Positions 41,431-51,569 of a stretch of DNA of 64,000 bases are shown here, piece after piece. The DNA comes from Bremia lactucae. Lineage: Eukaryota; Oomycota; Peronosporomycetes; Peronosporales; Peronosporaceae. The first letter of the stretch is position 1, and every line of letters begins with the position of its first letter. A program made the translations under genes and the position numbers. Where the stretch lies: positions 6,937,072 through 7,001,071 of the forward strand of contig NC_090615.1 of NCBI RefSeq assembly GCF_004359215.1. Reading direction: 5' to 3'. The notes beneath the pieces were generated by a model. That model had not been told where the DNA came from. It did no database searches and saw nothing but the letters and a program-made list of their open reading frames with translations.

Positions 41431-41745
41431 AATTAAATTAATAGTAGTACAGAAATTGCATTCTTAGGTAGGGTATCAGTACTTAATAGAACTGTTTACC
41501 CACTCTAAAGCGTTTATTATTTTTGCGACCGTTTCAGTCCGCATATCTGTTTGCTTGTCCTGTATGCTTGCCATCGCGTCACGGGCGTTTCGTCTGATGG
41601 CTAATCGCTCATCCACAAAGCGCTGAGTCTCGCTCACGCTTTTAGCATCAAACTCGCCTATGATACCGCCGAGAGGTCGGTCATAAGGCGTAGATGTATT
41701 CACCACTGCTAAACTGGCAGGGTCATTAGGGCAAGTTTCTGTCGT
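41431..41745 (-). pseudogene. Gyp-A integrase C-terminal fragment
   Basis: Minus-strand fragment matching 36610-36890 of Gyp-A2: TPYDRPLGGIIGEFDAKSVS, QRFVDERLAIRR and the start of the C-terminal domain. It ends abruptly at both sides. The neighbour at 41750-41815 matches part of LTR L5 (45521-45590). Confidence 0.75.
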
Positions 41746-42480
41746 TTAGATCTTTTAGCAGTCTAACTACAATAATAAATCAGGCTACTAATTAAGTACT
41801 ACTAAATTCAACTTGGTCCTTGCACCACCTTGAAAATTTTAAAGCGTCTAATAAATTGCCCCTAAAACCCAAATCGTTTGTAAGGCGACGAGCAATTTCA
41901 TTCGTCGCCAATTGCTAGAAGATTGCAGACTCCAATTTATTGAGCGCGATATTCCTTTAATGAGGCTGCTATCTGTAAGTAGAGAAACGTGTAACTGGTA
42001 TCCAATACACGACTAAGGCTAGACAGTACGATGGTGATTTTATCGTATAGGATTTAAATGACAAGTTTGATGTTATCCTATAATTGTCATGGCTCAGAAG
42101 TACGAGCCATGCATAAATTGGGACCATTAAGGTGTGAAGATGCCTATCTCTCGTTCATCAGATGGCCATCTGATGAACAAGATGCTCGCATCCACAAGCG
42201 CGTGAATGTCTTACGAGTAAGTGCGATGGCCTCTCTTGTGGTACGGTCGTAAGTATGGCTACAACAAGACCTAGTGTGACGATCCAAATGCCTTTCTATA
42301 TGAGACAGCGCAAAGTTCGTGGATCGACTAGAGAGTCAGCTAGAGGCAGTAAGGGTAGTTGTTCCCGCAAACAAATACGAGAATTCGTCACAAAATGCTT
42401 GAGTTAATATGTCCCCAAGAACCTTTGCGAAAAGTCCCCAAATACCTAAGAAAAAAGTTCCAAGGAAGAAAATGAGACTA
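41746..42480. other. Unassigned stretch, with L5 LTR fragment
   Basis: 41750-41815 (ATCTTTTAGCAGTCTAACTA and following) is similar to 45521-45590 in LTR L5. A plus-strand string starting MATTRPSVTIQMPFYMRQRK at about 42254 could be part of a gypsy N-terminus but cannot be confirmed. Confidence 0.4.
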
Positions 42481-42486
42481 TTGAAT

Positions 42487-44235
42487 GTCTTGAAAACAAC
42501 GGGTTAAGTGTTGGCGCTTATACACACTTGACTGGTAGCACCTCCAAAGTTAAATTCGGAGTAACTTAATTGCCAACGCTAGAACCGAAACGATTCTTGC
42601 GTGATCTGTGCAGTGGCTAAGTCAAGCAGATCCGCGTTTTTGTCATAGATGACCTGTACGTGGCCAATTTTCAGTGGGCAATACTATTTCCGAGAGCGAA
42701 CGAATTCTTTGCAGCTTATCGAGGGACAAGAGTGTCCTCAATTAGCAGACTCGAACTGAACGTTTTCGTCCTAATCCTCGAAGTCTTTGACGACAAATCC
42801 TTTTTATAAGGATCTGATCGCGTTAAGAATGGTATCCTGAATCAGTACCGTGCAAGTTGCTTAAGGATAAAAGCCTTCCGACACGAAATCAACCTGATTT
42901 AAGATTCGAATTACTCTGTGGCCATTGCCTTGTAAACAAGTATTGGCGACCGTCAAATCCTTTGCCGATGGCTTAACAGCTGTCCATATGAGGGAGTAAA
43001 CCTCCCCACAAAGTTCTCAGACCTTCTGTATGCGTAAAGCAACAGGAGGATGACGGATTGTGCATGCATTCAATAAATTGAACGCTGCAACGGTTTCGAT
43101 TCAAACGTCGATACCTCGAAAAGACGTGATCATTGATGGTTTGTTAAAGAGTACTATCTTTTCGTCGATGGATCTTATAGATGGATTCTATCAGATCCTT
43201 ACGCGTGAGCAGATATTCCGTTCAAAGCAGTAGGTACCCCAAGCAGTATGCTATGGAAGTTACTTATGCCACAGGGACTTAGTACGGCCCCTGCAATATT
43301 TAACAGTTACGTAATCAATCTGTAGCAACCGGTTCCAGATTTTACACGGAGTTATTGATGACGTCTTCGTTCATAGCCGAGCCAAAATGGAAAGTCGGAC
43401 GTCGAATAACATCGTACCCACGTCCGAAATGTTCTTACACTTTGGCGTAAGTAGAGGTTGTAAGCAAATCTTAGTGTTGTATATTCATTACAAGAAAAAT
43501 ACGATGCATCGTGAGTTGTCACGGGGTACGCCCTGGTCCTGAAAATAAAAGGCGATATCCGACTGGCCTGTGCCAGTCGATATAAAGGGACTTTGAAAGT
43601 TCCTCGGCTAAGCGGCGTACTTTCATAACTGCTCCCGCAAATATGACGAAATGACAGTACATCTTTCATTTTTGTTGAAGAGGATTGTAAAGTGGTCATA
43701 GAACGCTGACTTTCACCGTTCCTTCGAGGATATAAATAAAATCTTGATGAAATCGCAATTGCTGACCAAGACCGACATTTTCATGTGGTCTGTGACGCCA
43801 GCGATTTTGCAGTCAGCTCTGCGTTAATGCAATATGACACCGAGGCGCAGAGCGCCTCGTCTGCTATCAGTGGTGTCAGCTTCAACCAGCTGAACGCAAT
43901 TGTCCAGTACAATACACAGAACTCCTTGCCATGAATACGCGCTGGCTAAATTTATGGTCTATCTCTTGGGAGATAGACCCTTCATTGTATATATGAAGCA
44001 TACATCTTTACCACGGCCGCAAACAGTCTACACCTCTCGCAAAGAATGGCGAGATCGTTTTCTATCTTCGCGAAGTATGATATCTACATGAGTTTTTAGC
44101 CAGGAAAACTCAATGGCGTCGATGATGCGTTTTTCTTGGGCTAATTCTTAGCCGGCTGCGCAAACTAACGGTAAGAACAAGATCATTGTTGCAACAGTAA
44201 GTGTCGTCGTCTACCTTACTTGGCGACGTAAGTAA
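42487..44235 (+). pseudogene. Gyp-X4 pol (protease linker, RT, RNase H), degenerate
   Basis: Collinear with Gyp-X2. Protease-RT linker at 42500-42780 (VGAYTHLTGSTSKVKFG, RFLRDLCSG); RT with VHAFNKLNAATVSIQTSIPR (about 43060-43130); MDLIDGFYQILTRE (about 43170); and the catalytic site degraded to Y*DDVFVHSRA near 43350. RNase H spans about 43790-44100 (HFHVVCDASDFAVSSALMQY). It ends abruptly at about 44236, where a second pol starts. There are many stops. Confidence 0.7.
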
Positions 44236-45460
44236 AGCCCATCGATGGACGAAAGTGGTCTCGACGAGAATACTCGGATTGGACGTTATTCGTCGCAAGC
44301 TTCGGAGTTACTAAAAGCAAATTCTTTATATAGGAATTTTATCGAATTCAAGGATATATCTTTTCATTTGGTACCATCCGAGTTGCCTAAGGCTAAAGGC
44401 ACTCGACACGAGATCGACCTGATATCAGGTTCGAAATACTGCGTCATGAATCAGTAGCCACTAACTCGTGGACAAGTATTAGCGATCGACCAGCAGTGGG
44501 CCAGGCGAGGAAAATCAACCTCCACATAGCTCTTCGACCTTTAGTATGTAGGCATAAAAGATGGTATATTCTGCATGCATTCAATAAATTGAATGCTGCA
44601 AGTACCGGCTCAGCGCCGATACCGATAATCACTGATAGTGTGTCAAAGTGTACCATCGTTTTTGCTCATGAATCTGGTGGATGGATTTTATCAGTACCTT
44701 TTGTATAAAGAGGATACTCCGTTTACAGCGATAAGAACTTTAAGTCGAGTGCTTTGGGAGTGGCTAGTAAGGAGTTAAGCTCACAAGACCTTATTAACGC
44801 CCCTTCAACGTCAACAGATCTATAACAAATCCGTTGAGATCGGTGCGAGGTTCCACACGGAGCTACGTTCAAAACGTCTTCGTTCCAAGCCTTAAGCGGC
44901 AAGCCGGGCGTCGAACTGCATCGTGCTCACGTCCGAAAGGCTCTTACACTTATGCGTAAGCATAAGTTATCTGCAAATCTCAAGAAGTGTATATTCGCTG
45001 CAAGCGAAATACCAGTTCTTAGGTGCTTGTAGTAAAACATGGTGTACGCACCCGTCCTAAAAAGATCAAACAAGCACCGAGTGACCCTTTTCAGTAAAGG
45101 GTTTTGATTGTTCCTTAGCCTGGCGGCGAACTTGCAGCATATGCTCGCGCAACTATGCCGAAATAAGTGAACATCTTTCTAATTTGTTTAAGAAAAATAT
45201 CAAGTGGTCATAGAACGCTGATTGTCAGCGTTTTATTGAAGGTATCAAGCAACGCTTGATGCTATCGCCAATATTGGTGACGGCAGACCATTTCATATGG
45301 TCTGCGACTACAGCGATTTCGCATTCGGCTGTGCATAAATGCAGTACGATACAGAGGGCGCGTCGTCTTCCTCCATTTGCCTTACCTTTAACCAGCTGAG
45401 CGTTACTTTCCAGTGCATGATAAGGAGCTCCTTGCCATGAAGTATGCACTGGCTAAGGCT
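44236..45460 (+). pseudogene. Gyp-X5 pol (RT, RNase H), degenerate, fused behind X4
   Basis: Restarts at the linker/RT entry: SMDESGLDENTRIGRYSSQA and TRHEIDLISGSKYCVMNQ (44245-44457). RT continues in broken frames through HAFNKLNAASTGSAPIPI; the YFDD site near 44870 is lost. Connection and RNase H reach 45460 (ERRLLAMKYALAKA-like end). Directly next to it is LTR L5 at 45464. With X4 it forms a tandem of two RTs produced by deletion or recombination, not a functional arrangement. Confidence 0.65.
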
Positions 45461-45463
45461 TAG

Positions 45464-45740
45464 TGTGACCGGGTCACACAGCAGCTCACAGAGGAAGTTC
45501 TAAACGGATAAATTAAAATCTTTTAGCAGTCTAAGTAAAATAATAAATCAGGCTACTAAATGCTACTAATTTAGTACTACTAAATATCAATACTCCGCCC
45601 AACACGTGCCATTCGTACCCAGCTGAGTCATAACGATAACCGATATATATTCCCTGATGTACTGACACACATCCCGACCATATGAAATAGTCAAAATATC
45701 CTTAATGTATCAGTTCACCAGTCACAGGTGACCCCGTTAC
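45464..45740 (-). repeat. LTR, family L5
   Basis: 277 bp, TGTGACCGGGTCACAC to GTGACCCCGTTACA on the plus strand. On the minus strand it follows GGGTGTGGGAGGG, a polypurine-like tract, so I read it as the 3' LTR of a minus-strand element; the opposite reading is not excluded. A partial copy lies at 41750. Confidence 0.65.
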
Positions 45741-45856
45741 ACCCTCCCACACCCAAATAGGAAACACCATTTACTGGGGTGGGGAACTGAAGGGGAGTGA
45801 CACAACGAGTCTGCCACGCTGGCACCCACACAAGCAGAACCACCGCAGCAACTACA

Positions 45857-46576
45857 ATGACGACTGACCCCAAGATGCCCTCAGGACATTCGTTGACCTC
45901 GACGCCAACGACTGATACAGTCACCACGACGACAGACGTCACAACGCCCACCGTCCACGCCGAAGAGACATCAGTTGAGCTGTCAAGCCCCGTGCGAGAT
46001 AACCCACCGGATATAACGACATCAACACCGCGAGAAGCAGTTCACCAGGACGCAAAAAAATTAAATACGAAAGATCGTGAGCGAAACAACCTGCTCGGCA
46101 AGCTGTGTCGCAGAGCATCACGCAACGCGCTCCTTAAACACCACTTGAATAAGAAGCCACGTGCTGTGTCAGCTCTGCGAATTGCCGCGCGACGCCGCAA
46201 GCGGCAAGAGCGTTCACAAGGACTGAAGTGTGCTCGCGAGTTCAACACACCACCGTCATCCCCGATATTCACCGACGTTCATCATGCCCCACTTGAGACG
46301 ATCACTGCCGACACGCCTTCTCCAGAATTGAAACCACTTTGTGCGAATGTTCCACGTGACGACGTCTCCTTGAGATCCACAAGTTCGAGCCATACCGGCG
46401 AACAAGCACCTCCACTGTGTCCATCGGACCCCAAGGAGACCACAAGCGTCGTCATGACGCTTGCGTCCCATGGACTAGGGACCAGCTGGTTCAGTGAAGG
46501 TTTGGCCCGTGGCCGACTACGCGGAATACCTTCAACGATGCCGAGATTAAGGGAGACCTGTAGAGCAGGTCGGTGA
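45857..46576 (+). CDS. Hypothetical ORF beside LTR L5 (gag or antisense ORF)
   Basis: About 239 codons from ATG 45857; the open frame begins upstream at 45797. The N-terminus is very rich in Thr, Ser and Pro. The middle is strongly basic (NALLKHHLNKKPRAVSALRI, AARRRKRQERS) and could bind nucleic acid. No zinc knuckle. The ATG is 117 bp from the LTR edge, the same spacing as the antisense ORFs of the other families, and the LTR seems to belong to a minus-strand element. It may therefore be the N-terminal part of another antisense ORF; a sense gag is the alternative. It is truncated by the join to integrase sequence near 46740. Confidence 0.4.
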   Translation: MTTDPKMPSGHSLTSTPTTDTVTTTTDVTTPTVHAEETSVELSSPVRDNPPDITTSTPREAVHQDAKKLNTKDRERNNLLGKLCRRASRNALLKHHLNKKPRAVSALRIAARRRKRQERSQGLKCAREFNTPPSSPIFTDVHHAPLETITADTPSPELKPLCANVPRDDVSLRSTSSSHTGEQAPPLCPSDPKETTSVVMTLASHGLGTSWFSEGLARGRLRGIPSTMPRLRETCRAGR

Positions 46577-46749
46577 ATGCCCACTCGTCCTTGATGAAGA
46601 CACTGACGTCGGTCGACAAGCTAACGAAGACCAATTATGCCAGTGGCTCACCGACATGGGATTTCCAATCCCCGAATTCTTCGATTTGTCGCATCGGCTT
46701 GACTAGTTGGCGCTTTTACGTCTTCGATGTCACATGACCAAGTCGGTTG

Positions 46750-47737
46750 CTGATCGTATGCACGCGGTATCAGCTGTCGGGAGTACGAAGCTTCGTCCGC
46801 GTTTCGTGGGACCTTTCACGGTCATTAGTTTGCAGGGCAATGCCTACACATTCAGCTTGCCATCGGCTATGGCAACGCACCCGACATTCTATGTTGCATG
46901 CTCAAGGCCTACCTTGATCCGGCGGACCGGTCTGAGACAGACGCCACAGTTGTCCCATCATTCGAGATCGTCAAAGGTATCGCTATCCTGTGGAAGATAA
47001 AATACTCGAGCATTGAAAGATCTGACGAAGGTCATCAGCCGAGGGCGCAGCTGACTCCTCTCTTGGTGGATAACCGGTCGTCCATGAAGGATTCGTAGGT
47101 GGTCCCGAAGGGTGCGACGGATGACCCAAGGGATACGCATACTGGCGCGAGGAAGGTACAGGAGCCTGCGTTGACCTCGCAAGGTGGCGCTCAAGGATCC
47201 CCACCCGATCAAACAACAAAGCTAGCCAACGCTGATGGTCATTCAAGTTCTTTTTCATCGTCGCAGTCAAATACCCGATCCGGTCGTCGAACTGAGTCGC
47301 AAGCTGCTCCAAGCGATGCCGTTGACGGCTCTGTGATTCCTCACAATGTTTTACACGACGATTATCCGCATGATCATGGTCCTCGAGAACGCGGACACGG
47401 TCCCTCAAGGCAGATAGGTCGGCTCGAGATACCACCAAGAAATCCTGGCAGGAAGCCAGTGGATTCTGAAGCGGTCGTAACTCCCTAGACGAACGCGGTG
47501 AACTATAGTGGTATGATTCACCCTCCTCAACCCTTGTTGGGTCACTACGGGAAGCGATACTTCCATGTGGAAAATTTGGTCGGACATCGCAGTAAGGCGG
47601 GACGGCAAGAGATCTGGGTAAAGTGGCGTGACTACTCGAAGGCATATTATACGTGGGAACCGGAGGACCGCCTAGTGGAGGACTGCGCGGACCTCGTGAA
47701 CGCTTATAGGCGTTGCCACTCAATTGATCCGCGCTAA
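46750..47737 (+). pseudogene. Gypsy integrase C-terminus, linker and chromodomain (element Z)
   Basis: Integrase C-terminal domain: VGSTKLRPRFVGPFTVISLQ and GNAYTFSLPSAMATHPTFYV (46775-46893). The frame changes to KAYLDPADRSETDATVV (46901). A long disordered linker follows in one frame with a TAG at 47096-47098 and another at 47486-47488. The chromodomain is then clear: KRYFHVENLVGHRSKAGRQE, IWVKWRDYSKAYYTWEPED and CADLVNAYRR, ending at 47737. Everything upstream of the C-terminal domain is missing. The opposite strand is open throughout (46983-48017). Confidence 0.8.
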
Positions 47738-47865
47738 CCGGGCATAGAAGGCTCTTCGGGTCGATGTCGTGGGGTGTTCCCCCCTGCGCTGGGATGTCTA
47801 CCGTCGTATCGACCGAGACTGTCCCACCACGACGCTCATTCTCCAAGAAGTCATCATCAAAATTC
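46983..47865 (-). CDS. Element Z antisense ORF opposite linker and chromodomain
   Basis: About 294 uninterrupted minus-strand codons, part of a 344-codon frame whose first 50 codons derive from an unrelated integrase fragment. The sequence begins with DDDFLENERRGGTVS, has a Ser/Pro/Gly-rich middle, then a strong coiled-coil prediction: LSALRDRVRVLED, QRHRLEQLATQFDDRIGYL and FDRVGILERHLA. It ends TAA/TAG-free until 46983 opposite the integrase C-terminal linker. Position, order and relative frame match the Gyp-A2 antisense ORF although sequence identity is low. The native N-terminus was replaced by recombination. Confidence 0.55.
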
Positions 47866-48228
47866 AGAGGTAGGTTCTTCGCATTAAGTAGCACCAAATT
47901 GTTAATCTTAAACACTTGCGTATTCCGACCCATGACTGTCACTGTGTTCCTTCGGAAGGTCTTGAGCAGCAGCCATGGCGTCCCTGACATGTAGCCTAAT
48001 GGCTTCACCAGTTTCAATTAACGTCAGCAAATTGCGTGTGACCGATGGCCAAAACTATTTAGCCCTCTCAGGTCATCCGCAACAGCCTCTTTCCGATCCA
48101 CATTAAAAGCAACTGGCAACAATAAGGGAGTACGCGGATGCCGCAACCCATTCACATAGAACGAGGAAATCCCTGTCGACAAATGCGCCACATTATTCAT
48201 TGAAAATTCTACTTGTGTTAACTGCGGG
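47866..48228 (-). pseudogene. Gypsy integrase fragment fused into antisense ORF
   Basis: Minus-strand integrase tail: FSMNNVAHLSTGISSFYVNG, LRHPRTPLLLP and, after frame changes, FKINNLVLLNAKNLPL. It is bounded by antisense-ORF sequence on both sides (N-terminal codons at 48229-48258, body from 47865), so it is a foreign insertion or gene-conversion patch. Confidence 0.7.
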
Positions 48229-48258
48229 GCCCACGCGAACAGGCTTGTTTGTCGCCAT
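48229..48258 (-). pseudogene. Start of a Gyp-X antisense ORF (first ten codons)
   Basis: MATNKPVRVG matches MATNKSVRVA at 60285 on the minus strand. It lies 172 bp from the L4 LTR at 48430. Cut by the integrase fragment. Confidence 0.65.
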
Positions 48259-48397
48259 CTTGATTTTGGTCAAAATCAAGAATGCAAATAAAATCAGTAT
48301 TTTGATATAATTATAATGCAAATACAATTGGTATTTTTTTAGAACAAATAATTCTAATTCCAGGAAAAACTTAATAACCTTTCCTGTCACCCTACAT

Positions 48398-48415
48398 CAA
48401 TCACTATAGTGATTG
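48398..48415. promoter_or_regulatory. Perfect 18-nt palindrome before L4 LTR
   Basis: CAATCACTATAGTGATTG, between the antisense-ORF start and the polypurine tract (TTTGGGGGTGA). It is the counterpart of 60389-60414, and compensatory changes keep the pairing. Confidence 0.7.
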
Positions 48416-48429
48416 TTGTTTGGGGGTGA

Positions 48430-48933
48430 TGAAACGGGGTGTCTCGTTACATACTTATGTATGATTTCCTATAAGAGAAAAATAAATATTATTTCCTATG
48501 AGAGGAAAAAAAAGAAGTGCAACATTATTATCTTTATTAATATTTACTTAAATAATTTGTTATATACCAAATTTGATATTATTGATGCAATAAGGCATTG
48601 GCTCCATTGATTGGTTAATCTAAGTCTAAATCAACCCCGCCAATGGTTTGAAGACACGATTGTGCGGTGCCATACTTAGTTAGATATTAATATAATAAGT
48701 TCAGTAGTAGATAGAAGATCGTTACGTAGAAAATTAATTATATTTATAATGCAGTTTTACTTTCCCCAAATTCTTATTCTTTCAAGTACCTTGAGTAGCG
48801 GAAGACCCTCAGCTACTTAGAAACCTTCATCTGCACTCTTGTGTACGTGAAGTTTCGAGGGACCCTACCTACACTGTAATCAGTGTAAGGTCAACTAATA
48901 CTTACCAGTACTAGTGAAAGGGGCCCCTTTACA
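48430..48933 (+). repeat. Gypsy 3' LTR (family L4)
   Basis: 504 bp, TGAAACGGGGTGTCTCG to GGGGCCCCTTTACA. It matches 60426-61035 and the partial copy at 10365-10593 (reverse), and is preceded by a G-rich polypurine tract. Confidence 0.8.
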
Positions 48934-49268
48934 GTCGGGACAGTAACTTGCATTGACATGTACGCGCCAAGCCCTACGAGATACGACGCAATCATAATAA
49001 ATGCAAAGGGGGGTCAAACTGCGTAGTGCGCAAGCTTTATTTGCTCTAGACTGTTGGCGAGGGCAACAACTAGTATCACCTTCAGAAGCCCAATGACAGT
49101 CCTCCCCTGCGAACTCAAAGCCACTTTCTATACGTTCTTAGAGGTTATTAGACATCGGATTACAGTAAGTAATAAGTCAGATACACGTGGACGTCAAATC
49201 CTATAAGTTATCGAGAGTTCTATGTTTTCGGGGGATAAGTTTCCAAAGGGAGGGCTGTAGATACAACA
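48934..49268. other. Unassigned stretch
   Basis: No ORF of note and no repeat recognised within this window. Confidence 0.4.
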
Positions 49269-50457
49269 TGTAACGGGCTTAAGCTGCCCTTATCCCACAA
49301 CCCTCGTTAAGTACACTTTGTGTACTTAAGGAAATGGCCAATTACTTGAGTGCAGTAATTAGTCTCCACTTATGTGTGGTTCACATTTTGACCCACCGTT
49401 GTGTATCTGATGCACATAGGTGCATTTACATTGGAAGGGATAACGCCTAGCGTCATCCAAAATACGAGGTTTTTAAAAAAAATACGCTCGCAATACATAT
49501 CGGTGTCTATCTACAGAGATGGCATTTTTCTGATTGGTTGAAATAGTTTTTATATTTATTGAGATGACATTTGAGATTGCTTAAAATAGGTTTTTATATT
49601 TAATACGAAAAAATAAGAAATTCCTAAGCTTACACTCGCTCATTCCTAAACTCACCCCATCCATTTTTAGCCAATCAAATTTCATAATTACAGCCCATCA
49701 CATTTTATTATATATATACGTCGAAATCTCCTTGCACGATCGGCAATGTTATATCTCCGCGTACGACTAGCAACATCAAAATATATCGTCAATCATCCAC
49801 TTTCTAAACTAACTACATTATTTCCGCAGGCGCTATAGCCTACACAACACCCGGGATTTCCTCTAGGATCACAGGCAGCGATCGAAACATATACCTATAC
49901 CCGGACCCCCTTAGTTTCAACGGCGGCGTCGAAATTGCAAGACGTGACACCACAATTGTATTGTTCTCTCGTCATGTCTAATTTTTCAAAACGAAAACGC
50001 AACTGGAGAAATTGCAAACTCTTTTCTTTTGAATATCATTGAAATTAGTAAATTAAATTCCATGATTGATTAAAGGTGGAACTTGATGCAAGACGTGCGC
50101 GGAGACTTTGACGTCGCTGATCGTGCACGAAGATATGACGTTTATATATTCAATGAAAAGTGATGGGCTGCAATTATAACATTTGATTGACTAAAAATGG
50201 ATGGGGTGAGTTTAGGATTTCCCTAAATATAAATCAGTCTGAAAACTACTTCCTAGGTGACAAGTGCGCACGTGGAGCCGGACTACCGCTTCCGTGACGT
50301 CACTTGTACTTAGGTTCTTAGTTCCATGGGTGCGGTCGCTTTGGCGCCCACCAACTACCACACAGCACGTGAGAGAAGACGGTCAAACCGCTTCCTTACT
50401 GTGCCTGAAGGCGTGTGTGTAAGAAGAGCGTGGTTGCTATAGTAGCGACCGCCTACA
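49269..50457 (+). repeat. Gyp-A3 5' LTR (family L1) with MITE insertion
   Basis: TGTAACGGGCTTAAGC to GCCTACA. Compared with the 536-bp LTR at 30167 it is longer because a 607-bp MITE sits at 49617-50223. Nearly identical to 53203-54615 outside the latter's extra insertion. Confidence 0.88.
49617..50223. mobile_element. MITE in Gyp-A3 LTR
   Basis: 607-bp non-coding element with terminal inverted repeats of about 80 bp: left arm 49643-49722 (CTAAACTCACCCCATCCATT), right arm 50137-50223. A 3-bp TAA occurs on both sides (49614-49616, 50224-50226), whereas the empty site at 30167's LTR has a single TAA. A TAA/TTA duplication is typical of PIF/Harbinger-type DNA transposons. Subterminal TTCCTAA repeats. 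No ORF. Confidence 0.75.
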
Positions 50458-50513
50458 CTTGGTAGCACTTGAAATCCTTCCCGCGACCCACATCTTTCAC
50501 CGCGTCAGTGAGG

Positions 50514-51566
50514 ATGAGCCTCAACATTAATTGGGCTCATTTCCCCCACCTCTCCGAACATCATCGGGAGGAGGTAGAGCACTCGGCGCCGGGACTTGGT
50601 GAGCAAGCCCTGGCCAGGCTCTTGGGCAGTATTCCTGAGCAACATGTTGCTCAGTTGGAGCAGTTTGAGGCATTTCGTGCCCGGACAGCCAGAGCCGCGT
50701 TCGAGACACAAAGCCATGATGCGGCGGAGTCTATCACTCAGACTCAGGATTAGCTTAGGCGAGAGCTGGCTCGGAGCGAGACTCTCAACAGGACTGTTGA
50801 GATGCTCTCTTCCTGGCCGCCCATTCGGCTGGACCCGCCCAAGTTCGATGGAGCTGCAGCGCACGATTGTCCACTGGCTGTTAGCCGTGGAGCAATGCGG
50901 TGTCGCACCTGCGCAGTAAGGCCTCAAAGTGGACTTACTCGGCGCTTATGGCGGACAGAAAGGCGTTCCCTACATGGGCGATCTTCAAGGAAAAGATTCG
51001 CGCCATGAACCAGCCGCCGAACGACGAAGTGTTGCTTCAGGCGCACTTCTTTGGAGCGCAACAGGCGAAGTGATCTCTGCAAGAGTATGTGCAGGAGACG
51101 CGCTCGCTGTCGGCGCCCATTACCGTAGGTCCGATTCCGGAGCACATTAAGGTGCCCACGTTTATGAACGGACAACGGCATGGCCCATCGCGACAGGCCC
51201 TTTTCAGAAAGAGGCCGTCGACGATGAAAGAGGCAATACAAATTGTCTTGGTTGAGGAATCGTACAACAGTGCCCCGGCGACAGCTTGAGCAATTCTACA
51301 ACAGTGCCTCGGCAGCAGCTTGGTATCAGCCGTCGGTCGAGAGGTCAGATGCCACTACCATGGAGTTGGGCAATGCAGACGTTGTCTGTTATAAATGCGG
51401 CAAGCGCGGCCACATGATGGCTCGCTGCTATGCCAGGGTCCCTGCTGGGGCGAAGACGCCCAGCAAGAGGACTTCCTACCCAAAGGGCGATGGCAAGAAT
51501 CAGCGTGCGAAACACATGAGATCTGCATCGACCACTGAGGGGTCGGGAAATACAGGAGCGCAGTAG
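50514..51566 (+). pseudogene. Gyp-A3 gag, degenerate
   Basis: Starts at ATG 50514 (MSLNINWAHFPHLSEHHREE). The first helical region includes EQHVAQLEQFEAFRARTARA and ends at TAG 50751-50753. The core is damaged by a deletion between 50900 and 50930 that removes the IEDDS...AMSHL part. The piece ITVGPIPEHIKVPTFMNGQR remains (51110-51175). A stop after YNSAPATA is followed by a duplicated YNSASAAAWYQPS. The CCHC knuckle CYKCGKRGHMMARC (51388-51430) is intact. Nearly identical to Gyp-A4 (54672-55723). Confidence 0.82.
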
Positions 51567-51569
51567 GGG

